From the NCBI GenBank assembly GCA_949825045.1, contig OX463810.1, forward strand, positions 40,000,201 to 40,064,200: a stretch of 64,000 bases of DNA, read 5' to 3'. The stretch's first letter is position 1; every line of letters starts with the position of its first letter. This document shows positions 20,501 through 32,649 of this stretch, in pieces. Source of the stretch: Argyresthia goedartella. Lineage: Eukaryota; Arthropoda; Insecta; Lepidoptera; Argyresthiidae. The position numbers were made by a program, and so were the translations under genes. The notes beneath the pieces were generated by a model. That model made no database searches, was not told the DNA's origin, and saw only the letters and a list, made by a program, of their open reading frames with translations.

Positions 20501-23500
20501 AGTTAAATAGTCACCTGGATCTGTGATGTCCTTACAGTGCTCTAAAGTGATTCCATCCCAACGAGGTGTCTAGTTAATTCATCCGGGATGTGTCATGCTC
20601 TGTGGGAGGCGAGTGTTTCCCAGGACATGGTACGGACGAAGGACGTGGGTGAATTGAATATACACAGGACCATTACACTACCAGTGGGCGAAATAGTCGC
20701 GGGGGATTCGTGTTGGTCTAACTTAGGAACGCTTAATGTTCGAATATTCCTATTCTTATTGCATATTAAGAGAGACAGATAACATTTTAAGAAATAGTTT
20801 GTACAAAAGCAAACTTATCTCTTTAAAAGGGATTTTTTGAAGGAACCCGGAGAGTCGAAATACGCAGCAAAAAACTATTTACTATTTTATTGTGATTTTC
20901 GTATTGAATAGAATGCCTGAAAGAGCAGTGATTATTGGCAAAGATTTATTTTGCGCAAGGTTTGTGTAACGAAATGGTAATTCATATTTCATTGCTATGA
21001 TTGTATTGTTGGTTAACTTCATGGCTGTTGTGAAGTGAATGATTTATTTGCTTATATTGTTGTCAACTCATAGAACAAAATACAATAAAAAAGAGAATAA
21101 TACTATTTTGGTTACTTAACGTACAATTTACTGACATGACGGCCACGACATTCACACTATACTAATACAAGCAATAAATAACTTTTTTTTCAATAAGCTT
21201 TTATGAACCCTAAAAAGTAAGTAATTAATCTAGGACCAGAATACTTGTCAAAACAAATCCGGTTCCCAAGACCGCCTTCCGGCTTCATCATCAGACCTTG
21301 GCTACCACCTGGGACCAGAGAACATGTCAAGACGAATTAAACGAGCCCAAACTCGATGGGGTTGCATCATTTTATTACAGAATGCCCATGACCACCTTCC
21401 AGCTCCACCGTCAGATCAGCTCCATGTCATAAAAATATTGCATTGTCATCCGATTTACACATACGTGCATGCACATCAAATTTAACTTGCATGATTTGAT
21501 AACAGATAAACAGACAGGCAGACAGAGCCCGGGCCAGCTGAAATTAAACGAAAAGTTATAAAAACAACATTGGGTTTATTTTTACACAAATTAATGTCAC
21601 GTCTGCTCCAATTCCATTACCTCGTTTTAGACAACTATCATTATCCGAAACGTGTAATTTAACTATAGGCATAATTGTTTTAAGCACCCAAAACAATGGT
21701 GCGCAGAGCTCGTGCTCTCGCGCCCTTTTTGCTCTGACCTTTGCAGTCGATCGACAATCTCGAGACAAACTGCCCATTCGGTTTAAACGGTACAATACCA
21801 CACTAATGATATATCAAAATGGCCTTGGACCTCTCACTCACTATAAGTTCATTAATAACAATAAGTATTGAGTGGGTGTGTGCAAATCCTTTATGCGCAC
21901 GCACCGCGCACGCAATCCAATAATGATAGACAGGAGAACGAAAACTCTATGGCAGGAAAAGATTTTGATGATTTATAAAGTCTTGCACTTCAATCGCACA
22001 ATATTCAATAATACCTATATCAAAATTATGAATTGAAGATAAAATATTATCTATCTAATAAAGAAGGGACACTAACATACATTTACATAAATACATTAGA
22101 ATACTAAAGTTAGTAAGTATAAGACAATGCACAGCTGTATTGTATTCATAAGGGACGTAATAAAACGAGACAATAAAAAACTAGAATGAATGACAGCGGA
22201 ATTTCCAGAAATGAGCGTAAAAAATACTGATTTGCACCACTAAATTACTTGTTGTTGCACACGTAAGAACAGCAAAATCCAACGCTCGTTTTGTATCTTA
22301 AAAGCTAGTCGCGCAATTCAGTAATTAATTCAAACGAAGCCAGTATTGCTCATTTTTGTCGCCAAGCAAAAACTGGATTTAAAGTCATACGTTTAAATAG
22401 TACCATATTCTTAAGAAATAGAGGTTTGAAGTAATACGAAGTATTCAGAGATACAAGAAAAGAAATATCAATAAAAAATCACAAATTTGAGGAATACAAT
22501 ATTATAAAATAATATTAACAAGATGTATCCGTGAATTAAAGACAATTTACTAAATTATAATGAATTGGAAAAACCTTTTATTTTTGGAGGCAAAATAAAA
22601 ATCACTTCTCTAAATGTCATGAGCTTAGCGGAAGTACCTACTTATAATTTACTTTATTTTAAGAGCTTCAATTCATTGATTGAATTTATCAAAGTTAATT
22701 GGGTTATTATAAGCTTTTAAAACAAGCAATAGCTAGTTTAGTTTTAGTACAACAAACTTGATTTATCAATGCAATGTTAATATTACATTCAGACGTATAA
22801 GATAAACGAAACATCGCTTAGAAACTTTTGATTTGTATTTTTTTAAATATACTAAAAATTCCAAGTGCTTACCTACCATTACATCTTAAAAAATATTACT
22901 TCTAACAAAGTCGGGATCATTCAAATTATATCCAAAGTAACCATCTCTAAATTACCGTAACTAGTATTCACTTATTCACTGACTTGAAACCATTCTTAGA
23001 TTCGGCATCTATCAACACTTGGGACAGAGCAAAGCGTCGATCTCCCTTCCTTTTCTAAGCGAAACAAAGAGCAGAAGATTGACCCTACTGTTAGCATATG
23101 TCAAAAGCGACTTTTAAAAATGTCTCCCCTTTAACTAAATCTAAAACGGTCAGTGTTTAGTTAAACTCTATTTGATACAAACTGCGTCAATTTCGGCGTG
23201 GCTTGCTTTGAGTTAAGTTGTTAAGTTAATTTAATTCATATTGCAACATGATAGTTTAGTTTTGGTCATAAAGCTTAAGGTATGGTAATGTGGCGGGGTC
23301 GCAGGCAGGATATACAATACAAGTTTGTGACTAAGCCACGCCTTCAGAAAATCAGTTTGCCTGTGATTTACTACAGTTTGATAGTCGTGGTCAAATTCTA
23401 CGTGGGAACATTGCACTGAAGGTAGTTTTACTGTCAGACGTAACAATAACGAGTGATCAATATCAAATCGAAATATGAGCCAAGCAACACTTAGCAAAAG

Positions 23501-24194
23501 GCTAGGACTGCATTCGGTGCAATACTCAAGGTGTCATGGTGAATCATGATCATGATAACAAAGTAGGTTTGTAAGGTCGTAAATGTTGGGAATGATATGT
23601 CATAAGAAGACTTGCCTTTCCTCACATGGACGAAACTCTTCGGACCTTTCCAATCACTAAGCCATGGCATAGTTTGCCATTGCTGTAAGTGGTATGTGAT
23701 AGTCGCACAATAAGTTCAAAAAACACATATTATCAGTCATTAAGATTCAATTCGGATTTTCAAGATGTATTTTTTATCATTTGACATGTGCCAAAAATAA
23801 TCAGTAATTATCCAAAGATGATAATTAAAGGTAATTTTAATGGTAACTACTTCGATAATACGAAAGATTGTTAAATATACTGATTTTGCCTGACAAAAAT
23901 ACCGAATTACGCGACAAACTGAGCAAGACTAAAAGTACTGGTTTTGACAACATTACTGAATTGCGTGACTAGAAACCTGAAACCTTACTTTAAAACCTTA
24001 ATTCGAGTAACATCTAAATAAACAATACAGAGTCGGGTTAGTTGCTAACTCAGGAATAGCTGGACCGATTTTAATTATCTTTTTACCTTCTCTCTTATTT
24101 TTTGGATTCGTCTCCGCCCCGAATTGCAGAATAACTATTAAAATATTGGAAAAAATCACGGAATAAAATATTGAAAGAAATTTATTTTAAAATT
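17533..24194. other. No gene recognised; probable 5' intron or upstream region of Cda5
   Basis: AT-rich non-coding sequence. A CpG-dense patch lies at about 18990-19085 (see findings). I see no exon that could supply the Cda5 signal peptide with a phase-1 donor, and no convincing host protein. The stretch 21240-21560 has the look of an old repeat, but I cannot place it in a family. Confidence 0.4.
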
Positions 24195-24411
24195 AATTAA
24201 ACATAAACATAAACATTGATATACAGGCACATACATTTCTTCTAGCCCTACACTAGGATACCCTGTGTCCTGGGAACCAGAAACAGCGACGTCACACACA
24301 TGTAAACATCCAAGACCTGGAGTTTCTTTTTCTTTATCCCCAGCCGGGGATCGAACCGGGGACCTCTGGCACGGTAAGCAGAGCCACAACCGCTGCGCCA
24401 CAGAGGTCGTC
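24195..24411 (-). mobile_element. tRNA-derived SINE, family A
   Basis: Read on the minus strand, the head is GACCTCTGTGGCGCAGCGGT with a tRNA-like A box, followed by a B box (GGTTCGATCCCC variant). Next come an A/T run, then the body with ACGTCGCTGTTTCTGG and AGGGTATCCTAGTG, and an AAACATAAACATAAACAT-type tail. At least four other copies share this layout. Confidence 0.82.
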
Positions 24412-24596
24412 AAAGGTTATTAGGTTTAGTACTCCACTATCTTCCGCAATTTTCACTCATCATTGACTGTAAAGGCGGTCCGAAGTACGCGAGGTCAGCT
24501 AGTAAAATATATAATGGGCGTTGATAATATATAATGCGGATAAATAATTATTTACCTACCCTGGCCTACCACTTCGCCAATTAAGCCAAAAAGTGC

Positions 24597-24772
24597 TGCT
24601 TAGATCATTCAGTAATTTTATCAAGCAATTAAGTAATTTTGTCGCGTAATTCAGTATTTTTATCAGGCAAAATCATTATTAACAATCTTTCGCACTATCG
24701 AGGTTGCTTAGATCATTCAGTAATTTTATCAAGCAATTAAGTAATTTTGTCAAGTAATTCAGTATTTTTTCA
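24597..24772. repeat. 21-bp degenerate tandem repeat, duplicated block
   Basis: Units like AATTAAGTAATTTTGTCGCGT and AATTCAGTATTTTTATCAGGC, about 21 bp each, occur in series. The block starting TGCTTAGATCATTCAG at 24597 is repeated at 24705 (108-bp offset). Related sequence occurs at 23880-23965 and, inverted, at 28480-28560. Confidence 0.65.
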
Positions 24773-25827
24773 GGTATTATTTCGCTCATTTCAGCGCTCA
24801 TTCCACAGCTCATGGTACTTCGCTCAATTAGTATGGTTTCATTATTCCCCATTCGAAAGCAATTTTTCATGGTTACTAAAATATTTTTTGTATTTACTCA
24901 GAATTTGACACAATATCTGTCGCAAAAGTAACTTCACATATTGTAGCGCACCCATATCGAAAGAAACCATACACCAACCACATTGTTATTATCGACTACA
25001 GCCTTGACATTTCACAGAGCTTTAATTGAAGACCTTTTTTGTGGCACGATAAAAACAAGTCTAGTTCTAATTAATAGAACAACTTACTTAATATAGGTAT
25101 GTGACAACCGTAATCACTAACTCATTTTAAGATCTTGATTATGTCCGGGTTTATAGTATCGAAATACACCTCTACTTAACTTAAGCAGGTCTTGTTTTCA
25201 ATCAGATTATTGGTCAACAGTCGCGACTGTAGTTCTTCAAAAGCCATCGAAAAACTACTAATAAAATAGATTATTGTACCTACAATTTATGTCATACTAA
25301 CCTAATACAGGAAAATGCCTCGAAATTAGGTGGCCAAAGATGACCCTGGCTAATAAAACTAAAAATAACCTGAAATTAGGCTGTACCGTGCGAAAACACA
25401 GAAAGTACCTTCAACCTTCAAGTGTCTAAACAATGAGAATTTAACACTCTGAAGGTGCGAGCTATAGGAATAACGGTCGTAAAGGTGATGATTATACAAC
25501 TAGTGAGTTATGTTTTATTAGCTTTTAAAATTCTACGATGTCTGGTTGAGACAAAGTCCGATGTTAAACGAATATGTCAAAAATATTAGTCATTTTTAAC
25601 CTCAAAAGAAACCTCAAATCCCATATATTTTTGTCTTTAAACATGTGCTGAACAGGATATATTTTTTTTGTCAAGTGTAAAATGGATCCTTTAATCTTTA
25701 AAATAGTTCAATGTCCAACTTTTCAACGTTCCAAACATACATTATCACTCCTTTTCAGCTCCTATAGGTTGATTGTTTTAAATAGTACTCGTTCGGTTTT
25801 GTTGTCATTTCATCATAAAAAAGAACT

Positions 25828-25957
25828 AAACAAACATAAACAAAAACATTTATATAGACGCACATACATTGCTCCTGACCCCACACTATATAGGATATCA
25901 ACATTCAAGACCTGGGGTTTCTTTTTCTTTACCCCTGGATCGAACCCGGGACCAGTC
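25828..25957 (-). mobile_element. SINE family A, internally deleted
   Basis: Tail (AAACATAAACAAAAACATT), body and B-box part (GGATCGAACCCGGGACC on plus) of the family A SINE. The A-box part of the head and part of the body are missing. Confidence 0.65.
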
Positions 25958-25965
25958 AACCTAGT

Positions 25966-27147
25966 GCCAACCACATCTTCTGGTACTCAGTAATCGTGGA
26001 GATGATAGTGTGACTCTGAGTATGATATAGGACCAGTCTCAAAACATGACAAAAATCTTTTTACAGCGTCATATACAGGTTTATAAGTAGTTTCTGTAGA
26101 TGTAATAAAAACCATATTACCGCCATTACCCTATAAAATCATTAACGTACCTAGCGTTCACTCACGAAACGCAAACCCAATCTCAATTGTTTCATTCATC
26201 GAAAGGGCATTCTAGAGTCACGATTGCTCGCCTCAAATGTTCAAATGAAGCATGTAGTGGAATCAACTGATAATTGTTCAGAGACCGGTGTCGAAACATT
26301 GGCCTGAGAAACTCCCATGCAGTTAGTGATGTGAAACAATGGGCGGCGCAACCTTATAGTGACCACATCTATCGGCAGTTCCTCAGCTATTCAGAATTCT
26401 GCAGCGAAAGTCTTCATATCGATAGCGAAAACGTTGTTGGATATTGGACACTTCATATTTCTTTTCCAACAACTACATTATTCAGATTTGGGGGCAAAGG
26501 AGTGTCGCCGCCAAGTTGAGCAAAGACCCTGCCGTACCATCCGTTTCTGGAAGCCGTTCAGGCCTTTTCGACCCCTCTCTAAGTTCGCTGTGGGTATAAC
26601 TTAATTATCTTTCAATTTATAAATACTGCTTCTATGATCTAAACACCTAACGATGACAGTAACAGATTAATATGACCAAAACAAGATGATATCTGAAATG
26701 CCACTAATGTTACAACATCTTTAACAAAGAGATCAAAGCTTTCATGTTGCTACATAGATTAATCAATTGATCATAATTCTGTACCTTCTTCTAGATTTCT
26801 GCCTGCTCTACATACCCAATTTATCGACATCAACATTTGATAAAATCTCAAAACGAATAGTAAAGCTAATTTCAATTACATTTTCAACAAAAGCTCGACC
26901 TACAAAAGTTCAGTTTTTGATTTCCAGCGAATCTAATTAAGCATTTAGGACAACCTGTATTGTGCGAGCATTAAGCAACTATGTCAGCTTGACGAGGGGT
27001 CTACTGTACTAAATAATAACACGATGTCGCAAAACACTAATCACCTCATTAATGAGTCGATAATAGGCAGCATATTGTGTAATAAACAATTCAAAAATCC
27101 AAAATACAAAATACAAAAATATGCAACTAAACTGTTTGTGTGAGAAA
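25966..27147. other. No gene recognised
   Basis: Non-coding by eye. Two overlapping short open frames near 26274-26604 have no recognisable similarity and lack splice or start context. I see no repeat that I can name. Confidence 0.35.
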
Positions 27148-27434
27148 TCGGTCAAGTTCGAGTCGGATTCACACACGAAGGGTTCCGTACCATCATACAA
27201 GAAAAACCTAAAAAGTGCGTTTCTTGTTTGGGGACCTCTTTTATTTTTAATTGCGTGTAGTCCATTATTTGTCGCTGTAGCGGCATGAGGAATACACATT
27301 CAGTGGCAATATAAACTTACGGTTCATAACGCCCTCTGTCGGACAGACGAACAGTTAGAAAAACGGGCAGACAGACGGACAGCGGAGGCTTAGTAATAGG
27401 GTCCCGTTTGGCACCCTTCGGATACGGAACCCCT
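27148..27434 (-). repeat. Dispersed GGGTTCCGTACC-type repeat
   Basis: The minus-strand copy begins at 27434 with the GGGTTCCGTATCCGAAGGG version and has the GTCCGTCTGTCTGCC segment. It ends near 27148 with the CGAGTCCGACTCGCACTTGA-type end, here diverged. This is a high-copy element type that I know from lepidopteran DNA. Confidence 0.7.
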
Positions 27435-28289
27435 TAAACAGTATGCAAATTAAGTGTTTGTGCTTCCTAGGGCCTTAATGAAGACACTTTAGGTTAAAAC
27501 CGGCACATACTATCTCGTCAACCATTTTGTGTTAGATTGTTTGGCTAATGTAGATTTTAAACAAACATCTCAAAATGAAAATAACGTTATTATAAGGTCC
27601 AGTCTGAAGACTTGCTTCATGCAACACTCTACATAATGATTTTAGTTCAGAGCAAATAGAGTTGATAGAAACCGACTGCTTCTATTGCTACAAAAATAAT
27701 TCTAATAATCTATCTATAGATCTAGTTATTCAGATAATACAATTCTCTTGACTTGTGTCAGTCTACTATGCTGTCGATAGGACAATTATTTCCGTGCCGT
27801 GTTCTAATTTCAAAACAACTCCAACTGACCAAGTCAAAACTATCGTATGCAAAATAGCTTGGTCCCTAACACGTTGAGATTAGGAGTATTGTTAGCTTAT
27901 TGCGAAGTCGGAAGGTAGATCTGTTCAATTCATTGACAGACGGTGCCACTTGCTAAGCCACGGTATTGTCGTGATCGTGACTGTACCAGAGCTTTACTAA
28001 CTACTATTATTACTATCTACTATGGCAATCGTAACAAAGGCCCACTGGACAGTGTTGTGTGGTGAAAACTTCGTAAATCACGACTCATGTATTTTTTTTT
28101 TGTAAATATCTAATGGTCAACGCATCTTTGCATTGCTGCATCAAGGCAGATATGCCTGATCACTCTACGTTTTTAGCTAACAATTAAACATGCAGGGCAA
28201 AGATAGGGGGCTAGCCCATCGCCGCAGCACATTTATGACAATTACTGATGTTTATGATATAACAAAAAGTAAGGGTTCATTTGCGTTTT

Positions 28290-28337
28290 ATAGAATTATA
28301 TGTATGTGCCTGTATGTAAATGTTTATGTTTATTTAG
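28290..28337 (+). mobile_element. SINE family A tail fragment
   Basis: Only the 3' end (TATGTATGTGCCTGTATGTA, then the TGTTTATGTTTATTTAG end) is present; the head and body are absent. It is followed by sequence related to the 21-bp repeat family. Confidence 0.5.
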
Positions 28338-28479
28338 AAAACTGAAAGGTAGGGTAGAGTTGCCGTTCGGAACCGAGTACAGGGAAGTATGGGTAATAAG
28401 TCTGGGTACCGAGTATGGGAAATAATAAAACAAGCGAATGAAAAAGTAGTTGAGCGAAAGACCATAAACAATAGAATTA

Positions 28480-28560
28480 CCTGAAATGAGCGAAAAAATG
28501 CTGAATTGTGCGATGAAATTAATGAATTGCGTGACAAAATGACTGAATGGCCAACGCTTA
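28480..28560. repeat. 21-bp degenerate repeat, related to 24597 block
   Basis: ATGAGCGAAAAAATGCTGAA, then TTGTGCGATGAAATTAATGA, then ATTGCGTGACAAAATGACTG: three units of about 21 bp, inverse orientation to the block at 24597-24772. The reverse strand stays open across the units because 21 bp is seven codons. Confidence 0.6.
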
Positions 28561-29431
28561 TTAGTTAAATATAGATTGTTCAACTAAGCGAAGGTCCCTT
28601 TTATCCTTCGTGTTAAGTTGAAAGTGTAAGAATAACAAATTCAAACGTGCATTTAGGTTTTCAAGATGCTGTCTTTCAGATTTCTATAATGCTTCGTTTT
28701 CGAAATGTAAGCAAAAAATAAAAAAACTTCTTTGTGCGACGACTTTTCCACCTAGAACCCTCTAATGAGCACTAATTTCCTAAACTTCTAAAGGAATACT
28801 TACTTTTAGAGTATCTACTGGTCCTTTTGACCACCGGCCGTGTTGTTTGAAACATGTCTCAAGATCAATATCAAGTCCTAATGATGAATGATATTTTGAC
28901 AGCACCCGGCCGGGCGGGTACTCTCACGTATTAAATGTGCAACACGTCATATTCGACGGTTTTAGTCATATCTATATTTTAAAAAATGTTGGAAAGAAAT
29001 ATAGGTTTTAGTTATGTAATACGCGTCACGGGAGAAGTACAGATGCGTTTAGCTAATATTTCAATAATTTAATGAAATTCTAATTTCAGAATTAGGTGGG
29101 TCGTTCAGAATTTACAACAAAAAAACTTTTGGTGAATTGTCAATTAAAATCGTGTACAACATTTACGACTCCATTCGTGGTGGTTGAAAAAAAAGTTTAT
29201 TTAAGAAAATAGGCAAAACAACTATTCATATAAGATTTCATTCAGTTTCAGAAAAAAAAATCAGTACAAAAAAAAACCAGAAAATAGCGAAATAAAGACC
29301 ATTAACTCCCCTCCCCCCTCAATCTCGGAAACTACTGATGCAAAGTTAATTAAATATTAATTAATTAATTAATTATTTAGATAACATTATGAATAATTAC
29401 AGGAAAAATGTAGAGAAATTTATGGTTTAAA

Positions 29432-29661
29432 TGGGGGGAGCACTATTTATTTTTATACCACAAACACACTTTCAAATGCACCTGTATGTAACCACATACT
29501 TGGGGTATGAAAGTCGCCGCAATAACTTTATAAACAATTGTTTTATATTTAAACACACATGAAAATTAAAGATACCCAATCCCCATGTAGGGAACTTGAA
29601 TACCATTTTCCTATGATACGGAACTCTTCGTGCGCGAGTCCGACTCGCACTTAACCGTTTA
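29432..29661 (+). repeat. Dispersed GTCCGACTCGCACTT-type repeat, 3' part
   Basis: It starts at the GGGGGGAGCACTATTTAT version of the GGGGGCTCCCATA block and ends with CGTGCGCGAGTCCGACTCGC and ACTTAACCGTTTAT. The 5' half with the GTCCGTCCGTC segment is missing here. Confidence 0.65.
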
Positions 29662-29696
29662 TATTAATTATTACTTCAAAACCACAAATTATTTTG

Positions 29697-29962
29697 ACGA
29701 CCCGAATGGTCGAGTCGGCAGTGACCCTGCCTACGAAGCCAAGGGTCCCGGGTTCGAGTCCCGGTGGGGTCAAATATTTGTTCGATGAGAACGGATGTTT
29801 GTACCCTAGTCATGGTTGTTTATCTATCTAAGTATAATATTTATCTATATAAGTATGTGTATCGTTGCCTAGTACCCAAGATACAGGGAATCCTAGTTTG
29901 GGGCTAGATCAATATGTGTAAATAGTGTCCAAGGTATTATTATTATTATTATTATTATTTTT
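29697..29962 (+). mobile_element. tRNA-derived SINE, family B
   Basis: A tRNA-like head of about 75 bp with a perfect T-arm (CCGGGTTCGAGTCCCGG). The body follows (CAAATATTTGTTCGATGAGA, GTACCCAAGATACAGGGAAT) and then an (ATT)n tail. The same head plus body recurs inverted at 36330-36567, and a partial copy at 34205-34411, so this is a SINE rather than a tRNA gene. Confidence 0.85.
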
Positions 29963-30087
29963 TAATGACAAACACTACGTTTAAGATATTTCGAATACCT
30001 TTTTGACACAAGAACCATATTAATACTCCTTTTAGATCCCAAAAATAGCAAGTCTTAGGTGAAAAATAAAATAAAATATACTTTTTA

Positions 30088-30262
30088 GGGTTCCGTACCC
30101 AACGGGTAAGAACGGATCCCTATTACTAAGACTTCGCTGTCCGTCCGTCTGTCACCAGGCTGTATCTCAAGAACCTAGCTAGCTAGAGAGTTGAAATTTT
30201 CACAGATTATGTATTTCTGTTGCCGCTATAACAACAAATACTAAAAAACAGGATAAAATAAA
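30088..30262 (+). repeat. Dispersed GGGTTCCGTACC-type repeat, 5' part (interrupted)
   Basis: It starts AGGGTTCCGTACCCAACGGG and includes CTGTCCGTCCGTCTGTCACC, CAGGCTGTATCTCAAGAACC and TTCTGTTGCCGCTATAACAA. It stops at AAATAAAT, where a LINE begins. The 3' part continues at 33597. Confidence 0.75.
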
Positions 30263-30518
30263 TTTATTTATTTATTTATTTATTTATTATTAGACACATC
30301 AACAAAATACATATTTTTACACTTAATTGATTTACAAGTTAATGACAAATTCTGATATATATTTCTTTTATAGACATGCACAACATTTACAGTTTGATCA
30401 CGCAACAACGTTAAGATAATTAATATTAAATTTAAAAAATAGGCTTATACAATACAATATAATACATTAGGAATTGGGAATTGGGATTGATACAATAGAA
30501 ATTGAGATTGCTTATTAA

Positions 30519-31087
30519 CTATGTGGTTATTTTTGATTTAAATTTAGGTTGGGTGTCGTGGAAAATATCTATATCGTTCTGAGCGCACAACATATTGTAT
30601 GAATGAAACATTCTTGGTAGTGGCGAGTGCTGGCCCAAGTTGGTCCTGCATCGCGGTAAGGTGAACGTTTTGGTGATTGGGTTCCGTGGTACATTGTAAG
30701 GGACTGAAAGCTGCACCGCACCAAGCAAATCATTACAGTCTATTAGGCCATTAACTAATTTGTACAAGAATACCAGGTCATGAGCTTTCCGGCGACAGTA
30801 CAGCGATTGCATCTCGAAGAAGGCTAAGCGCTGATCATAAGGGCATCTGTGGGAAATCCCCCGGGCTTTGTAAGCAAGGGCCCTGGTGAACGTTCGCTGC
30901 AAACTTTCGATGCGTTGTGAGTGTATACAGTACGTAGGGTTCCAAGCTGAACTTGCAAATTCCAAATGACTTCTGACCAGCGCGTTGTACAAAAGAATTT
31001 TGGTACTGACTCTTTTGAATCCAGCTGCGTTTCGCCTCATAAAGCCAAGCATCTGAGCCGCTTTTTTAGAAATCGCATCGACATGAG
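30519..31087 (-). pseudogene. LINE ORF2 C-terminal fragment
   Basis: Continuation of the RT: KKAAQMLGFMRRNAAGFKR, LVRSHLEFASSAWNPTY, QRIESLQRTFTRALAYK and more, ending in TAA at 30519. This is the standard C-terminal region of Jockey/CR1-group ORF2. It is open apart from the insertion upstream. Confidence 0.8.
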
Positions 31088-31319
31088 CACTGAAAAAAAA
31101 CCCTTGTTATTCGTAGCTAAACTTTCGTCTACGTATAACATAGAAAAAGTGACCACAAAACTATAGCAATACGTAACCAAATCTAGTTTGGTTATTTTTT
31201 AACGAAACTGTTTTGTAATTAATGTTAACACTATTTTGTTTAAGTCATACCAAGGTGATTACTTAAAGGTAGGCCTACTTACATGCAGTTAGGAAGCCAA
31301 TTGTTTGTTTACTTCAGCC

Positions 31320-31500
31320 ATTTTTTACAAAACAGTTTGACTGTTATTAACTAAACTAATGAGTTGTTTTAGCTGTTGTTTTGTTACTATAACCTGATAT
31401 ATTAGTTAATTTAGATAACTTGTTTTGTTAATTTTTACAAAACAGTTTGACTGTTAGTAACAAAACTTTGCTTGTTTTAGCTGTAGTAGTTTGTTTATAT
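31320..31500. repeat. Direct repeat inside the CACTG transposon
   Basis: Two copies of about 65 bp, both starting TTTACAAAACAGTTTGACTG, at about 31322-31385 and 31433-31498. The second copy leads straight into the left arm of the large hairpin. Confidence 0.65.
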
Positions 31501-31768
31501 GGTATTTAGTACTTCTGTAGTGTGTAGCCTAATTTATATTAGCTATCTGAGCGTTTTAGCATGGCAATAAGCGGTAATTTCCCTTTTGTTAATATTTCAA
31601 GAATCACTGATTAGATTGACATTATTTTCAAACCAATCTCATCGGTGATTCTTGAAATATTAACAAAGGGGAATTACCGCTTATTGCCATGCTAAAACGC
31701 TCAGATAGCTAATATAAATTAGGCTACACACTACAGAAGTACTAAATACCATATAAACAAAAAACTAC
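31486..31768. repeat. Large inverted repeat: ~133-bp arms, 15-bp loop
   Basis: The left arm 31486-31618 is nearly the exact reverse complement of the right arm 31634-31768; for example CTGAGCGTTTTAGCATGGCA is mirrored by TGCCATGCTAAAACGCTCAG. Only a few mismatches are seen. It lies within the CACTG transposon. Confidence 0.88.
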
Positions 31769-32381
31769 AGCAAAACACACAAAAAAACATTGTACTACCT
31801 ATATAAAATTTAAAAGTAGGCAGATAAATAAAAGCAATTGTTTTACAAATGTAATTGTTGTATTGTTAGACTTCAGAAATTTTACAATGTAAGAACCATT
31901 ATCACATAAATCAAAATCTCAAAACAACGGGAATCTTTTTCCCAATGTCCCAGTGTCCTCCAGTGACTGTAGGCCATACTCGTACGTTGTAGAATTATTA
32001 GTACCCTGTGAGGCCTGTGATCTATTCGGCTCAGACCACTGATCTTCATATGTCTGAAACTGAGAAAACCATGTGATTAGGGCGTATCAATCTATTTCGG
32101 TTAGGTAACGACGTAGTGGTAAGGAAATAGAGGTACCTATTGAATTACTGTTGATTGTTAAATATACTTCTATTTCTATAGCCATACTTTCCTCCCCCGG
32201 TAGGTAGGTTAGACACAGATGCAAGCTAGCGTTATTTATAGGTTTGGGTGCCGAGGTACTAACTTTTGGCGCGTTGGCACCATGCTGGCGCGGCAGGCAC
32301 GTTATGCCTTTTTACCCCCAGATTGGCATAGCTTTAGCTTACCACAAGATAATGAAAGGAAATGATTAGGTAAATACTTAC

Positions 32382-32649
32382 CTTTGAATTGTGTAAAATA
32401 CACTTCCAGGCCCCACTGCTGCAGATAATCTTCGAGAGCATCTGGGCTCTGCTCGGCCATGGTTCTCTCACTCATTTTTAAGTAGGTAGCTGACTGAAAT
32501 AAAGATTCTTCTTCTGATGAGAGAGACGACAAGCACAGAACTATTTTACTTTGGGGTTTTATGAAAAACGGAGACCCGTCTTCACACGATTGTCCCGAGA
32601 GACGCAAGCGCAAGCAGCAAAATGAATAGAAAATCAACGTGTTTGACAT
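32382..32649 (-). CDS. Putative first coding exon inside the CACTG transposon
   Basis: An open frame ending at a strong donor (AAAG/GTAAGT). The later part reads MSERTMAEQSPDALEDYLQQ followed by WGLEVYFTQFK, which resembles the first helices of a SAM domain. Codons before the second Met may be 5' UTR. A CpG-rich stretch just upstream (32640-32760) could be its promoter. A possible downstream exon starts near 32060, but phase 1 gives an early stop there, so the gene may be broken or an exon missing. Not recognised as a known transposase. Confidence 0.4.

Noticed and set aside
24597..24772. CRISPR array
   Set aside because: The repeats are degenerate, directly abutting and without unique spacers, and the DNA is animal.
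29697..29772. A tRNA gene (perfect T arm)
   Set aside because: The anticodon stem does not pair well, and the same head with the same long tail recurs inverted at 36330-36567 and in part at 34205-34411, so it is a SINE head. The same reasoning covers 40617, 49868 and 51495.
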